The notes beneath the pieces were generated by a model. It was not told the origin of the DNA, did not search any database, and was given only the letters and a program-made list of their open reading frames with translations. Position numbers and translations under genes: made by a program. From Pseudohongiella sp. O18 (GTDB lineage Bacteria; Pseudomonadota; Gammaproteobacteria; Pseudomonadales; Pseudohongiellaceae), in the NCBI RefSeq assembly GCF_021729085.1, contig NZ_JAJSAR010000002.1, positions 434,001 to 498,000 of the forward strand: a DNA stretch of 64,000 nt, in the 5' to 3' direction. Positions 44,904 to 53,167 of this stretch are shown one piece after another. Numbering within the stretch: position 1 is the first letter of the stretch; the number at the start of each line of letters is the position of its first letter.

Positions 44904-44972
44904 CCAGGCGCCCGAATGCGAAACACCAGAGGATATCAGGGTTGGCACTATAATCATCAGGAGCTACTGCCA

Positions 44973-45377
44973 ATGAAACAAAACAAGCAGCTTGTACTCG
45001 ACTTTTATGAGGCTGGTGCGCGGGGTGACACAGATGCTTGCTTCGCGCTTCTGTCGGATGACATCAGCTGGACCAACATCGGTTCTACCCGTTTCTCTGG
45101 AACGTTCCAGGGCAAGCAGTCGCTTGCGGAAAACCTTCTGGGCCCATTGTTTGCTCAACTCAAAGCAGGAATATCCACAAAAATCGAACGGCTGATTTCG
45201 GAGGACGATATCGTTGTCGCGCAGACAGTCGGTACCGCAGAAACCGTGGATGGACTGCCGTACAACAATAGGTACTGTCAGGTCATCAGGATTAGTGACG
45301 GGAAAATCGCATCAGTGACAGAATACATGGACACGGCATTGATCGACTCTATTTTCGGGAAAACCGACGACCATTAA
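44973..45377 (+). CDS. SnoaL-like/NTF2 fold protein
   Basis: 134 aa from ATG 44973; the longer start overlaps the SRPBCC gene without a ribosome site, while GGAGC lies before 44973. LVLDFYEAGARGDTDACFALLSDDISW and KIASVTEYMDTALI are typical of the ketosteroid-isomerase-like SnoaL group. No assured catalytic pair. It follows the SRPBCC gene and precedes an exported RidA protein. Function unknown. Confidence 0.85.
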   Translation: MKQNKQLVLDFYEAGARGDTDACFALLSDDISWTNIGSTRFSGTFQGKQSLAENLLGPLFAQLKAGISTKIERLISEDDIVVAQTVGTAETVDGLPYNNRYCQVIRISDGKIASVTEYMDTALIDSIFGKTDDH

Positions 45378-45430
45378 TTCGGCGAGCTGCCAGGCCACTA
45401 TATCAGCAAGCCTATTAAGGATTATCTGTG

Positions 45431-45886
45431 ATGATCGTAAAACGTGTATCGATGGCACTTCTAGTGTCCATGTTAGTCGCCTGCGGTGCCGGAGAAGAGA
45501 GCGCCAGGACAATCCATTCAACCGATGCCGTCTACCCGGCCGTCGGGCCGTACTCACAGATGGTACAGACGGGCAATCTCTACTTCCTGTCTGGCGTGAT
45601 CCCGCTGAACAGTGAAGGGAGTTCTGTTGTGGGAGATGACATTGAACAGCAGACGCGCCAGGTCTTCGAACATATCACCTCAATGCTCGAATCGCAGAGT
45701 CTTTCACTGGCCGATGTGGTTATGGCAACAGTCTATATGACAGACCTGGGTGAGTTTGCAGCGATGAATGGTGTTTACGGCGAGTATTTTTCCGAGGCGC
45801 CTCCAGCCAGAGCGACTGTTGGGGTGGCCGAGTTGCCAAGAGGGGTGAAAATTGAGATCTCTGTCATCGCCAGCCGGTCGCCCTAG
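45431..45886 (+). CDS. RidA-family lipoprotein
   Basis: 151 aa. A lipobox LVAC at residue 15-18 makes this a lipoprotein, unusual for RidA, which is normally cytoplasmic. The RidA core is present: AVYPAVGPYSQMVQTGNLYFLSG and MATVYMTDLGEFAAMNGVY, followed by PPARATVGVAELPRGVKIEI, which holds the arginine of the imine-binding site. It ends in a bidirectional terminator that faces a second, exported RidA gene. Confidence 0.85.
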   Translation: MIVKRVSMALLVSMLVACGAGEESARTIHSTDAVYPAVGPYSQMVQTGNLYFLSGVIPLNSEGSSVVGDDIEQQTRQVFEHITSMLESQSLSLADVVMATVYMTDLGEFAAMNGVYGEYFSEAPPARATVGVAELPRGVKIEISVIASRSP

Positions 45887-45916
45887 GGTTCGGACTGGCG
45901 CGAAGAGTCCAACAAA

Positions 45917-45948
45917 AAAGGCCTGGTGCAATTTTGCGCCAGGCCTTT
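45917..45948. terminator. Bidirectional terminator between two RidA genes
   Basis: A 10-bp stem, AAAGGCCTGG with CCAGGCCTTT, around a 12-nt loop, with A and T tracts on both sides. It lies exactly between the convergent RidA genes and can serve both. Confidence 0.8.
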
Positions 45949-45990
45949 GTTCATAGCGGGGTGACCCGCTCTTTTAGCAGCTGTGCAGTT

Positions 45991-46467
45991 TTAAGGCACA
46001 CGTGCCGCACGTATTTCAATTTCGATCAACCAGCCATCAACGACCAGATCTTTGATCTCCACGAAAGAACGCACGGGCTTCATCGGGTTCTCTTCGGTTC
46101 CGAAGAACTGACGGTAGCCGCGATTGAAGCCGTCAAAATCTACCGTGCCATTGTCACCGGCGACGCCAAAAGCGCGTACCTGGATGATGTCGGACATTGA
46201 CCAGCCTTCTGCTTCCAGCGTTTCCTTGAAGCCGTTGAAGGTATCAATGGTCTGCTGTTCCATATCGCCCCAGGTGCCATCTTCCATCGGAGATGCGCCC
46301 GAGCCGCTCAGATACAGGAATTCGGCATTGGCGGGCACGCGGATGGTGGTGTAGAAATGGCGGCCTTCGCCTTTACGCTCAATTTCCTGCGCCGTGACCA
46401 TTGCTGCTGGTGCCATAAACATCCCGCCCAGCACTGCTGCCAGAGAGAGTAACTTCAATGCTTTCAT
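45991..46467 (-). CDS. Exported RidA-family protein
   Basis: 158 aa with a signal peptide ending near MVTAQE. The core has FLYLSGSGASPM, TIDTFNGFKETLEAEGWSMSDIIQVRAFG and MKPVRSFVEIKDLVVDGWLIEIEIRAA, close to RidA, with the usual RxxxE segment. Two exported RidA-like genes facing each other suggests periplasmic imine hydrolysis or ligand binding, not the cytoplasmic role. The upstream region is duplicated before the next gene. Confidence 0.85.
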   Translation of the reverse strand: MKALKLLSLAAVLGGMFMAPAAMVTAQEIERKGEGRHFYTTIRVPANAEFLYLSGSGASPMEDGTWGDMEQQTIDTFNGFKETLEAEGWSMSDIIQVRAFGVAGDNGTVDFDGFNRGYRQFFGTEENPMKPVRSFVEIKDLVVDGWLIEIEIRAARVP

Positions 46468-46524
46468 ACATTTTCCTCTTATTATCCAAATTCATGTCAA
46501 ATGGCCGCTAAGGTTTGTTGACCA

Positions 46525-46544
46525 GGCCAGACTCAAGTATGCCA
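46525..46544 (-). repeat. Repeated promoter element, copy 1
   Basis: GGCCAGACTCAAGTATGCCA occurs here and at 47013-47032, in both cases 58 nt from the start codon of a minus-strand exported protein gene. On the coding strand it begins TGGCATACT, like an extended -10. Confidence 0.65.
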
Positions 46545-46577
46545 TTATTCGACGCCAGCTGCGCCTGTTGTTTGAGC

Positions 46578-46955
46578 TTACTGCGCTCGTGTCATGCTCC
46601 ATTCGCGGGTGGTTCCCATGGCCGTAGCCGTGCCAGTCGCCTGATTACCGTTTACAGTGCCTGACATTTCATAAATAACGCCAGAGTCGCCACGTTCCAG
46701 CTCAAAGCTGAAGGTGGGTCCGTTGGCTGATCCATTGCTGATCGGCCAGATGCGACCGTCGCTCAACTCAAACTGACCAATCAGGGAGGTACCGTCGGCG
46801 TACAGGTCGACGACCGCGGTGACATCGCCATTGGGGCCTGACATGACAAAATTCCACACTCCATCGGCTGAGTTCTGTGCATACAGCGTGGAGCTTATGG
46901 TAGCGAGGGCGGTGACCAAGAATACAAAGATTCCGGCTTTCATGGCTGCTTTCAT
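46578..46955 (-). CDS. Small exported protein of unknown function
   Basis: 125 aa with a signal peptide ending near LYAQN. The mature part is beta-rich: GVWNFVMSGPNGDVTAVVDLYADG and SLIGQFELSDGRIWPISNG, resembling small lipocalin-like or META-type barrels. No cysteine. The upstream region shares an exact 20-bp element with the RidA gene, so both are probably expressed together. Family not recognised. Confidence 0.65.
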   Translation of the reverse strand: MKAAMKAGIFVFLVTALATISSTLYAQNSADGVWNFVMSGPNGDVTAVVDLYADGTSLIGQFELSDGRIWPISNGSANGPTFSFELERGDSGVIYEMSGTVNGNQATGTATAMGTTREWSMTRAQ

Positions 46956-47012
46956 ATTTTTTCCTGTTATTGTGTTGATTGGTGTCTATTGGCCGTGCGG
47001 GTGATTGGACAT

Positions 47013-47032
47013 GGCCAGACTCAAGTATGCCA
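47013..47032 (-). repeat. Repeated promoter element, copy 2
   Basis: Exact second copy of the 20-bp element, again 58 nt before a minus-strand start. Flanking bases are also partly alike, so a whole 5' leader may have been duplicated. Confidence 0.65.
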
Positions 47033-47153
47033 CTAATCCACTCCCGCTTCATTGACAGCTTGATACTTTCTTGGTTATCACTGAAGGACTGATCGGCCTG
47101 GCTTCGTATCTCGTAGTCATGGCAGGCATTAAGCAACTTCCCGGGAGCATATT

Positions 47154-47603
47154 ATCAAGGCGATACAACCCGCAAAAATCGGCGTAGGCACTTTTGTTAT
47201 ACGTGATGGAAAGATTCTGCTGGGCAAACGGATTGGCGCTGACGGCGCGGGTTCGTGGGGGCTGCCTGGCGGCAAGCTCGACACGGGCGAGAGAATTGAA
47301 GCCTGCGCCCGCCGCGAAGTTCTGGAAGAAACCGGACTGGAGCTGGCCCAACTTGTTAAATGCGGCTTCTCCGATGATATCTTCACAGAGACAGGCAGGC
47401 ACTGGGTGACAATATATTTTGGCACGCATTGCCCGACGGGCGAGGTTATAAACCTGGAGCCCGAATTCTGTGAGCGCTGGGACTGGTTTGAGCTGGATAA
47501 TCTGCCGCAGTCATTATTTCTGCCCCTGAGTAATTTCCTGAAAGACACCAATAACCGCAAAGCAGTGTCTGACCTGCTGGCGCTTCACTCATCCCCGGAC
47601 TGA
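47154..47603 (+). CDS. Nudix hydrolase with no canonical start codon
   Basis: About 150 residues. The Nudix box is intact, GGKLDTGERIEACARREVLEETG with flanking E, E and E residues, and is preceded by KIGVGTFVIRDGKILLGKR (typical beginning) after IIKAIQPA. No ATG, GTG or TTG occurs in frame between the stop at 47130 and the Nudix box. GGGAG at 47143-47147 is 6 nt from an ATC (47154) and 3 nt from an ATT (47151), so initiation at a rare AUC/AUU is possible. Otherwise the gene has lost its start. Pyrophosphohydrolase, substrate unknown. Confidence 0.7.
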   Translation: MKAIQPAKIGVGTFVIRDGKILLGKRIGADGAGSWGLPGGKLDTGERIEACARREVLEETGLELAQLVKCGFSDDIFTETGRHWVTIYFGTHCPTGEVINLEPEFCERWDWFELDNLPQSLFLPLSNFLKDTNNRKAVSDLLALHSSPD

Positions 47604-47795
47604 GCCCTGTCCAGACATTGTACTCCGCGGTCAGGTTATTGAATTGATCGATCGATCGCAGTGGCGCGGCACAACGCTTTGATTATGGGATAAGTGCGGA
47701 TGACAGGATATGGGCGATAACCTGGACTTCCTGGATGCTGCGAGCAATATTGTCGCTGTTGCAGCTTCTGGAATCTACCTTACAGGGGAGTACAT

Positions 47796-48469
47796 ATGCG
47801 CCATCTCATGATGAGTCTTATCGGAATTCTATTGGCTGGTACGGTGTCAGCCCAGTCCAATACCACCACGGCAGACGGACGGGAAATCGCACCGTTGCCG
47901 CCCATCACCATCTACCACCTGGAGGCGCGTCGTTCGGAGCGTATCGTCTGGTTGATGGAAGAGCTGGGTTTTCCTTACGAGCTGGAGTTCGTGCGCGGTA
48001 ATCTCGGCGCATCGTTGATGAACATCCGCCGCGCGAATCCGGAAATGCCGGTGGCACCCACGGTTATTTATGGTGATGAGATTCTGGTGGAGTCAGGTGC
48101 CATTATTGATGTGATCCTCAATCGTCATGCGCCGGACCGGCTGCAGCCACCTGTGCACAGTCCGGACTATCCCCACCATCAGATCTGGATGCACTACGCA
48201 GAAGGTTCGCTGGCTGCCCGCATGGGCATCGACTATCGAGTATGGCAATCACAGCGGCCGACATCATGATGCACTTCCCGATCAACTACACGTTCCTGAT
48301 CAATGTAGTGGATCGAAGCCTGTTCCCAAACATCAATGCGTGGATGGAAAAGGTCGAAGCTCGGCCTGCCTATCAGCGTATGGCGGAAATCTCCAAGCCA
48401 GACGGTATGCCCAGCCCTCCCGAGCCGCTGCCGGACAGCGCAAGACCGCCGATTACATTGGGTAATTAA
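47796..48469 (+). pseudogene. Degraded glutathione S-transferase with signal-like N-terminus
   Basis: The first frame (to 48269) starts with a signal-like segment (LIGILLAGTVSAQ) and the thioredoxin domain of a GST: ITIYHLEARRSERIVWLMEELGFPYEL and APTVIYGDEILVESGAII. It then loses coherence at GIDYRVWQSQRPTS. A second frame from 48242 gives TAADIMMHFPINY and the helical C-terminal end. Part of the middle is missing and the frame changes, so this is a decayed gene. The signal-like N-terminus is odd, because GSTs are cytoplasmic. Confidence 0.7.
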
Positions 48470-48551
48470 GAGGTGTGAATTCTGGACAGTCTCTGTTACT
48501 CAGCACATGGGTGACAGAGACTGTTCCAGCGATTAAAACTATTGGCGGGAA

Positions 48552-50396
48552 CTACTCTTCGTCTTCCTCGACACTGCCCAGCCAGCCGCTTCTCAATTCA
48601 GCAGCTGTTACGCCAGCGTCCTCATTTACGTCGACCTCAAAATCTCCAATGACCGGATTCAAGGTCAGCGGCAGCGTTTTGAGGATGCCATCACGGAAGA
48701 GCGTAAACTCAACTTCCTCACCCGGACTGTAGCGTCTCAGCATTACATCCAGTCCATTGCTGATCTGCACGCCATCCAGTGCAATGAGTTCGTCGCCCGC
48801 GTTGATGCCGGCATTCCACGCCGCACCATCCAGGCGTGCGTAAGAGACTACCGGCGGGTTTCCACGGACGGGAGCGTCAATGGATACCTGCACCCGGTCT
48901 TCACTAGTGTCCTCGCGCTCCAGCACCCAGCCAATTGACGCCAGCGCCTCAGCCAGTGGCAGGGGTTGCGTGTCATAGACCCAGCCGTCCAGCTGTTCGG
49001 CAAGCGCATCGCCACCGGCTGCCGCCAGTCGCTCGCGGAAATCGGCATAGGTGAATCCGCCGCCGCCCAGAGGAAAGTCGTCATACAGCGCGGTCATCAC
49101 CGTATCCAGGCTGCGCTCGCCATTGCTGATGCGACGGATCTCCAGATCCAGCACCAGGCCCAACAGGCCACCCTGGCTATAAAAGGACACGGTACGGTTA
49201 GGTTTATCGGCGGCGCGGTCGGCACCGCGATGGAAGTTTTTGGTCCAGGCTTCAAAGCTTGCGCGCGCCAGTGTGTCCTGACGGTAGCCGGGTGCGTCCA
49301 CCACGCCAGTGATGGCGCTGGCCAGCTGGTCACGGTAATCGTCGACCGACACCAGGCCGGCGCGTACTGGTAGCAACTGATCGTAATAACTGGTCAGGCC
49401 TTCGGCGACCCACAGCAGCTCTGTGTAATTGATGTCCTGGTAATCGTAGCGATCGATTGAAGCTGGGCGGAAGCGCTTGACGTTCCAGGTGTGGAAAAAC
49501 TCATGTGCCATGAGTCCCAGAAAACCCTGCCAGCGATCCTCGTCCCAGAATGCGCGCGGATCAGTATGGACCAGTGTGCTGTTGTAGTACTCGGTGCCGC
49601 CACCGAGACCATCGCCGCTGTGCAGAATAAACAGATAGTAGTCGGTTGGCAGACCCGTGTCTGAGGCCGCAAATACCTCAGCGGTCGCTTCGACCAGTGC
49701 CGCCATTTCACTGGCCAGACGCTCTTCATCACCATCCCAGATACCGTGGATCAGGAAATCAACCGTCATGCCTGCGGCTTCAAAGGTGACCAGATCAAAC
49801 GTTCCGGCTTCTATGGGTGAGTCCACCAGGCGATCGTAGTGAGGGGCCACAAATCGACCGGAGTCCGGCTGTTCCATGCCGCTGGCGGCTCGCCAGCCAT
49901 CCGGCAGGTCCATGCTGACCTCGATGGGCTCATCGCGCAGCTGGTCGGCGTACATGAATACGGCGGCCGGATTCAGGAAGGCATGATCGGCATCCACATG
50001 GCGTGTGCGGTCGGTCAGACTGTCCGCATAGACTCTATAGGTAACGACTACATCACCAGAGCGGGCATTGGGCCGGGTGACCTGCCAGGATGACTTTGCG
50101 GTCTGTTCGAATGGCAGAGCATTGCCATTGCCATCAGTGACTTCGATGCCTGAAACCGTGCCCACAAAATCCAGGATCAGATACAGGCCGGAGCGCCAGA
50201 CCGGCAGGTGAAAATCCAGCGTATTGCCAGTGACATCGCTGAATCGCGCCTCAATATTGACTGTCTGCGTCGCGCGCTCGGACAGGTCTACCTGGTAGTG
50301 AGTTTCCTGTGCGCTGGCGCTCCAGCTCAGGCAGCTCAGCACCAGTGACAACATGATGGCTGTCAGGGCAGGGATGTTTGATTGCTTAAGTCTCAT
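48552..50396 (-). CDS. M61-family metallopeptidase with PDZ domain
   Basis: 614 aa with a signal peptide ending near ASAQE. LMAHEFFHTWNVKRFRP has the zinc motif HEFFH. A PDZ-like domain occupies the last 110 residues (AGINAGDELIALDGVQISNGLD). Length and order match the glycyl-aminopeptidase family. Periplasmic; it digests peptides with N-terminal glycine or alanine in characterised members. Followed downstream by nothing on its strand within 80 nt. Full length. Confidence 0.92.
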   Translation of the reverse strand: MRLKQSNIPALTAIMLSLVLSCLSWSASAQETHYQVDLSERATQTVNIEARFSDVTGNTLDFHLPVWRSGLYLILDFVGTVSGIEVTDGNGNALPFEQTAKSSWQVTRPNARSGDVVVTYRVYADSLTDRTRHVDADHAFLNPAAVFMYADQLRDEPIEVSMDLPDGWRAASGMEQPDSGRFVAPHYDRLVDSPIEAGTFDLVTFEAAGMTVDFLIHGIWDGDEERLASEMAALVEATAEVFAASDTGLPTDYYLFILHSGDGLGGGTEYYNSTLVHTDPRAFWDEDRWQGFLGLMAHEFFHTWNVKRFRPASIDRYDYQDINYTELLWVAEGLTSYYDQLLPVRAGLVSVDDYRDQLASAITGVVDAPGYRQDTLARASFEAWTKNFHRGADRAADKPNRTVSFYSQGGLLGLVLDLEIRRISNGERSLDTVMTALYDDFPLGGGGFTYADFRERLAAAGGDALAEQLDGWVYDTQPLPLAEALASIGWVLEREDTSEDRVQVSIDAPVRGNPPVVSYARLDGAAWNAGINAGDELIALDGVQISNGLDVMLRRYSPGEEVEFTLFRDGILKTLPLTLNPVIGDFEVDVNEDAGVTAAELRSGWLGSVEEDEE

Positions 50397-50550
50397 AGAT
50401 ACTCCTCCGAATGTCCCGAAGGATAACCCAAAACGGTTGATCAGACACGATAGTGAGCTCAGTTGTGCTTAAATGTTTGAGCAATGATTGGTATAACTGA
50501 CCCAGAGTTAGCAGCACAATAATAATGCCAGCACCTGCCAGCGAAGGAGA

Positions 50551-50724
50551 GCACCATATCCGATTGAGCTGCGCTATGACGAGCAGAAATTGGCCCGTCG
50601 GGGTATTCCGGTGATTGCACCACCTGAGGTGGCCCAACGTATCCTGCGGCGCCTGCAGGAGCTTTCAGAGCCATTGGGCACGCGAATCGAAATTGAAGGC
50701 AATATCGGGGTGATTCGGCCCTGA
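50551..50724 (+). pseudogene. Remnant of a CapA-like protein 3' end
   Basis: The frame reads YPIELRYDEQKLARRGIPVIAPPEVAQRILRRL and then GNIGVIRP before TGA, which resembles the C-terminus of CapA/PgsA-type poly-gamma-glutamate proteins. Nothing upstream continues it, and no start codon with a ribosome site exists. It is a truncated 3' fragment left beside hipA. Confidence 0.5.
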
Positions 50725-52029
50725 TCAGGGGGCAATGGACAAGCGGTGTGTCTGTCGAACCTGTTCAGCCATCTGCGGATCCACACCTGCCGCTTCGACA
50801 TAAGCCTGCCAATTATCTACGCTGTCGCAAACCTGCCGTATCAGCGTTCTGGCACGCCTGGGTTTAATCCCGCCCAGCGTGGCCAGCGCCATCAGGTCCT
50901 CCAGCACAAAACCATCACGCTTGCCATTGATGCTCATCTGGTGCTGCGCGGTGAATTTACCCTGCGGATTGTAGGAGTAAGCTACATCAAAGGCGGGGGA
51001 GAGCCACCATTGTCCCTGAGGATTCATCAGGAAAGCGATGTTCTTGACGTGGTCGTCCTGATTTCTGGCAATGACGTTCAGACTTGCGCGCAGTAATTGC
51101 TGCTCGGCGTCTTTGATAGGGTTTTTGCAGATCTGTCGGATGGCCTGCATGGCCTGCTCATAGCTGTAGCTGCTCGGATCGTTGTAGTCGAAGTGACACA
51201 GGCCACCCAGGGACAGCATGTGAATCTTTTTGCCCTCGGCAGTCCGGTCGAAACGGCGCGTCATAAAGTGCGCCCTGCCACCTTCTTCATGCAGACGGCA
51301 TTCTTTCATGTCGATGCCGGCATCTCTGGCCATCAGGTAGTAGGCATACTCCAGCCGTCCAAAACCCTGAGGGTCAGCCAGCTCACGGTCGCGGTTATTG
51401 CTGATGCCATCAAATTTCAACAGCCAGTGTTCAAAACCCTCGGGGCCGGCAAGCTGGCCAGAGCGGAACTCGCCGGTATTTCGATTCCAGAGCAGCAGGG
51501 CCTTGGCGCGGGCGCCGCCTGCCGAGGTTCCAACACGAAGAATATTCTGCAGATGGTCCTGATCTTCGGTGCTGCCATCAAGCAGCCCAGCCAACTCACC
51601 GCGTTGAGACAGCACTTTGTTGGCCAGTTTCGTCAGTGCAGCCACATCCACATGGGAATCATTATCGGCCTGCGGGCCAACCGTTGGTTCGAACTCCAGC
51701 GCGCCCATGCCGCGTCTTCCAATGTAGCAAAGTCGCTCCACCGGATTCATGCTGTTGGGCTTTCTGCCCTCAGCCGCCAGCCATGCGTCGATCAGCCGGT
51801 TGCCAAACTTGTCAGGCAGACTGTCGGCGACCAGTCCCGGCAGGTTTGAAAAACTGCCTTTGAGCTGGGGGAACTGATAAATCGCCTGGCTCAGTGGCAT
51901 GGTGATGGGGCTGACTTCGATGCCAGAGTGGCGAAATGCCTCATCGTATTCAAATACGCCGAGTTCGCGTTCATCATCCCAGACAACGGCGCCAATCGTT
52001 TTTCCCCACAGCCGGACGGCAGCGCTCAT
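50725..52029 (-). CDS. hipA: HipA-family serine/threonine kinase toxin
   Basis: 434 aa. It has the HipA N-terminal domain (MSAAVRLWGKTIGAVVWDD, then SLPDKFGNRLIDAWL), the phosphorylation loop VGTSAGGARAKAL, and the kinase core RRFDRTAEGK, NVIARNQDDHVKNIAFLM (D for catalysis and N for Mg2+) and SPAFDVAYSYN. It probably phosphorylates a tRNA synthetase to cause dormancy. The start overlaps the hipB stop as ATGA. Functional residues look intact. Confidence 0.92.
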   Translation of the reverse strand: MSAAVRLWGKTIGAVVWDDERELGVFEYDEAFRHSGIEVSPITMPLSQAIYQFPQLKGSFSNLPGLVADSLPDKFGNRLIDAWLAAEGRKPNSMNPVERLCYIGRRGMGALEFEPTVGPQADNDSHVDVAALTKLANKVLSQRGELAGLLDGSTEDQDHLQNILRVGTSAGGARAKALLLWNRNTGEFRSGQLAGPEGFEHWLLKFDGISNNRDRELADPQGFGRLEYAYYLMARDAGIDMKECRLHEEGGRAHFMTRRFDRTAEGKKIHMLSLGGLCHFDYNDPSSYSYEQAMQAIRQICKNPIKDAEQQLLRASLNVIARNQDDHVKNIAFLMNPQGQWWLSPAFDVAYSYNPQGKFTAQHQMSINGKRDGFVLEDLMALATLGGIKPRRARTLIRQVCDSVDNWQAYVEAAGVDPQMAEQVRQTHRLSIAP

Positions 52030-52406
52030 CAGGGCGTCTCCTGCTCATCCCAGGACCAGGCGGGCATGGGTTTAACGGCTTTCTTGCGCGCTCGCTGTCG
52101 CGACTTGTCTTTACTGACCCGTTTGCCGGGCGATTTAATCGCCTGCATGGGAGTGATACCTGCGCGGGGGAGTATCAGTTCGAGTGAATCCGCCTGACCA
52201 AGTGCCTGCAGAAGACGAACCAGTGTTTCCAGCGAGCCGCCGTTGCCGGCTTCAAAACGGCGCAATGTGCGGACAGCGACGCCGGATTTTTCCGCCAGTT
52301 CGTCCTGGGTAATGTTTTGCTGCAGACGGCTGGCCGCGACGCGATCGCCGAGTTCTCGCAGGACTATGGCAGGAGGCGCTATTGTAAAATCTATTTTAGA
52401 GGCCAT
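52029..52406 (-). CDS. hipB: HipB-family XRE antitoxin
   Basis: 125 aa. The HTH_XRE domain is GDRVAASRLQQNITQDELAEKSGVAVRTLRRFEAGNGGS (residues about 17-55), followed by a basic tail of lysines and arginines (GKRVSKDKSRQRARKKAVKP). It binds the repeated operator upstream, one copy of which overlaps its own start codon. It neutralises HipA in the complex. The start ATG lies inside the operator GGCCATATATTGCC. Confidence 0.9.
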   Translation of the reverse strand: MASKIDFTIAPPAIVLRELGDRVAASRLQQNITQDELAEKSGVAVRTLRRFEAGNGGSLETLVRLLQALGQADSLELILPRAGITPMQAIKSPGKRVSKDKSRQRARKKAVKPMPAWSWDEQETP

Positions 52407-52568
52407 ATATTGCCTTTAATATCGATAATATGCGAATAAGAGGTCAGAAGTGGCTAATAAAGATGATGTTTTAAGTGCCTGTTGATCGTGCTATTGGATG
52501 TAAATAAAAGGTCATAATATGCCTATTAATACGATATATCAATATCAAAAGGCCATATATTGCCTTTT
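52398..52568. promoter_or_regulatory. Three HipB-type operator repeats
   Basis: GAGGCCATATATTGCCTTT (about 52400-52418, overlapping the hipB start), AAAAGGTCATAATATGCC (52506-52523) and AAAAGGCCATATATTGCC (52547-52564) share arms AGGC and GCCT around an 8-nt AT spacer. The third is the most symmetrical, AAAAGGC with GCCTTTT. They span the whole gap between hipB and the tubulin-like gene, so that gene may also be affected. Confidence 0.65.
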
Positions 52569-52673
52569 ATAAAGGTGTTTGTGAATGCTGGTGGAAAAAA
52601 GAAACATTGACACGGACCCGGTGCTATATTCGATTTTCGTCTCGAGAACGCTAATCAATCTAAGGGAATGCCA

Positions 52674-53159
52674 ATGAAATATCGCGAACTTGCAGAATTA
52701 CTGGGTGCACTTTCTCCCGAGGTCAAAGCCAGTCTGGCCAGTGATCTGGCCGAAAGTCTGGGTTCCCACACAGCCCTGCCTGCGGTGTCTGCTGATCAGG
52801 AAGTTGAGTTTCATAACCCGATCTCGGTAATGGCACTGGAAAATGAAAAGGTCCATCAAGTCCTTTACGACACAATCATGCGTATGGATATCGACATGCG
52901 TAAAGACATTCCCATGGCGTGGAATATGGTTGTTGGCGTGTCGCCTGAGATGTTGAAACACATGGGTCCAGACATCAGGACCCTGGATGCTGCTACCGCG
53001 AAGGAGATCCTGGATCTGGAAATGGACCGAGTCAGGCGATTGCTGGATGCCTGTACTGGCCTGCAGGGCTTTCTGGTATTCAACAGTATCGGCGGTGGTA
53101 AGGGCAGTGGTCTGGGTTCGTTGATTTTGGAGCGAGCGTCTAACGAACTTAAAGAGTAA
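52674..53159 (+). CDS. Small protein with a tubulin-like signature segment
   Basis: 161 aa. ATG 52674 is chosen because AAGGG lies 7 nt upstream; an ATG at 52668 is too near. No signal or membrane segment. Residues 1-100 ([18 protein letters not shown] and onward) resemble no family I know. Residues 108-156 closely match the alpha-tubulin stretch before and through its GTP-binding loop: [25 protein letters not shown] (126-136) and GGGKGSG (140-146), where tubulin has GGGTGSG. The protein stops soon after, so the rest of the GTPase is missing. It looks intact, not a fragment, since it has its own ribosome site. Role unknown. Confidence 0.6.
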   Translation: MKYRELAELLGALSPEVKASLASDLAESLGSHTALPAVSADQEVEFHNPISVMALENEKVHQVLYDTIMRMDIDMRKDIPMAWNMVVGVSPEMLKHMGPDIRTLDAATAKEILDLEMDRVRRLLDACTGLQGFLVFNSIGGGKGSGLGSLILERASNELKE

Positions 53160-53167
53160 AAACTGTG

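Noticed and set aside
52610-52640. TTGACA and TATATT upstream of the tubulin-like gene as a promoter
   Set aside because: The spacer is about 12 nt, too short for a sigma-70 promoter.
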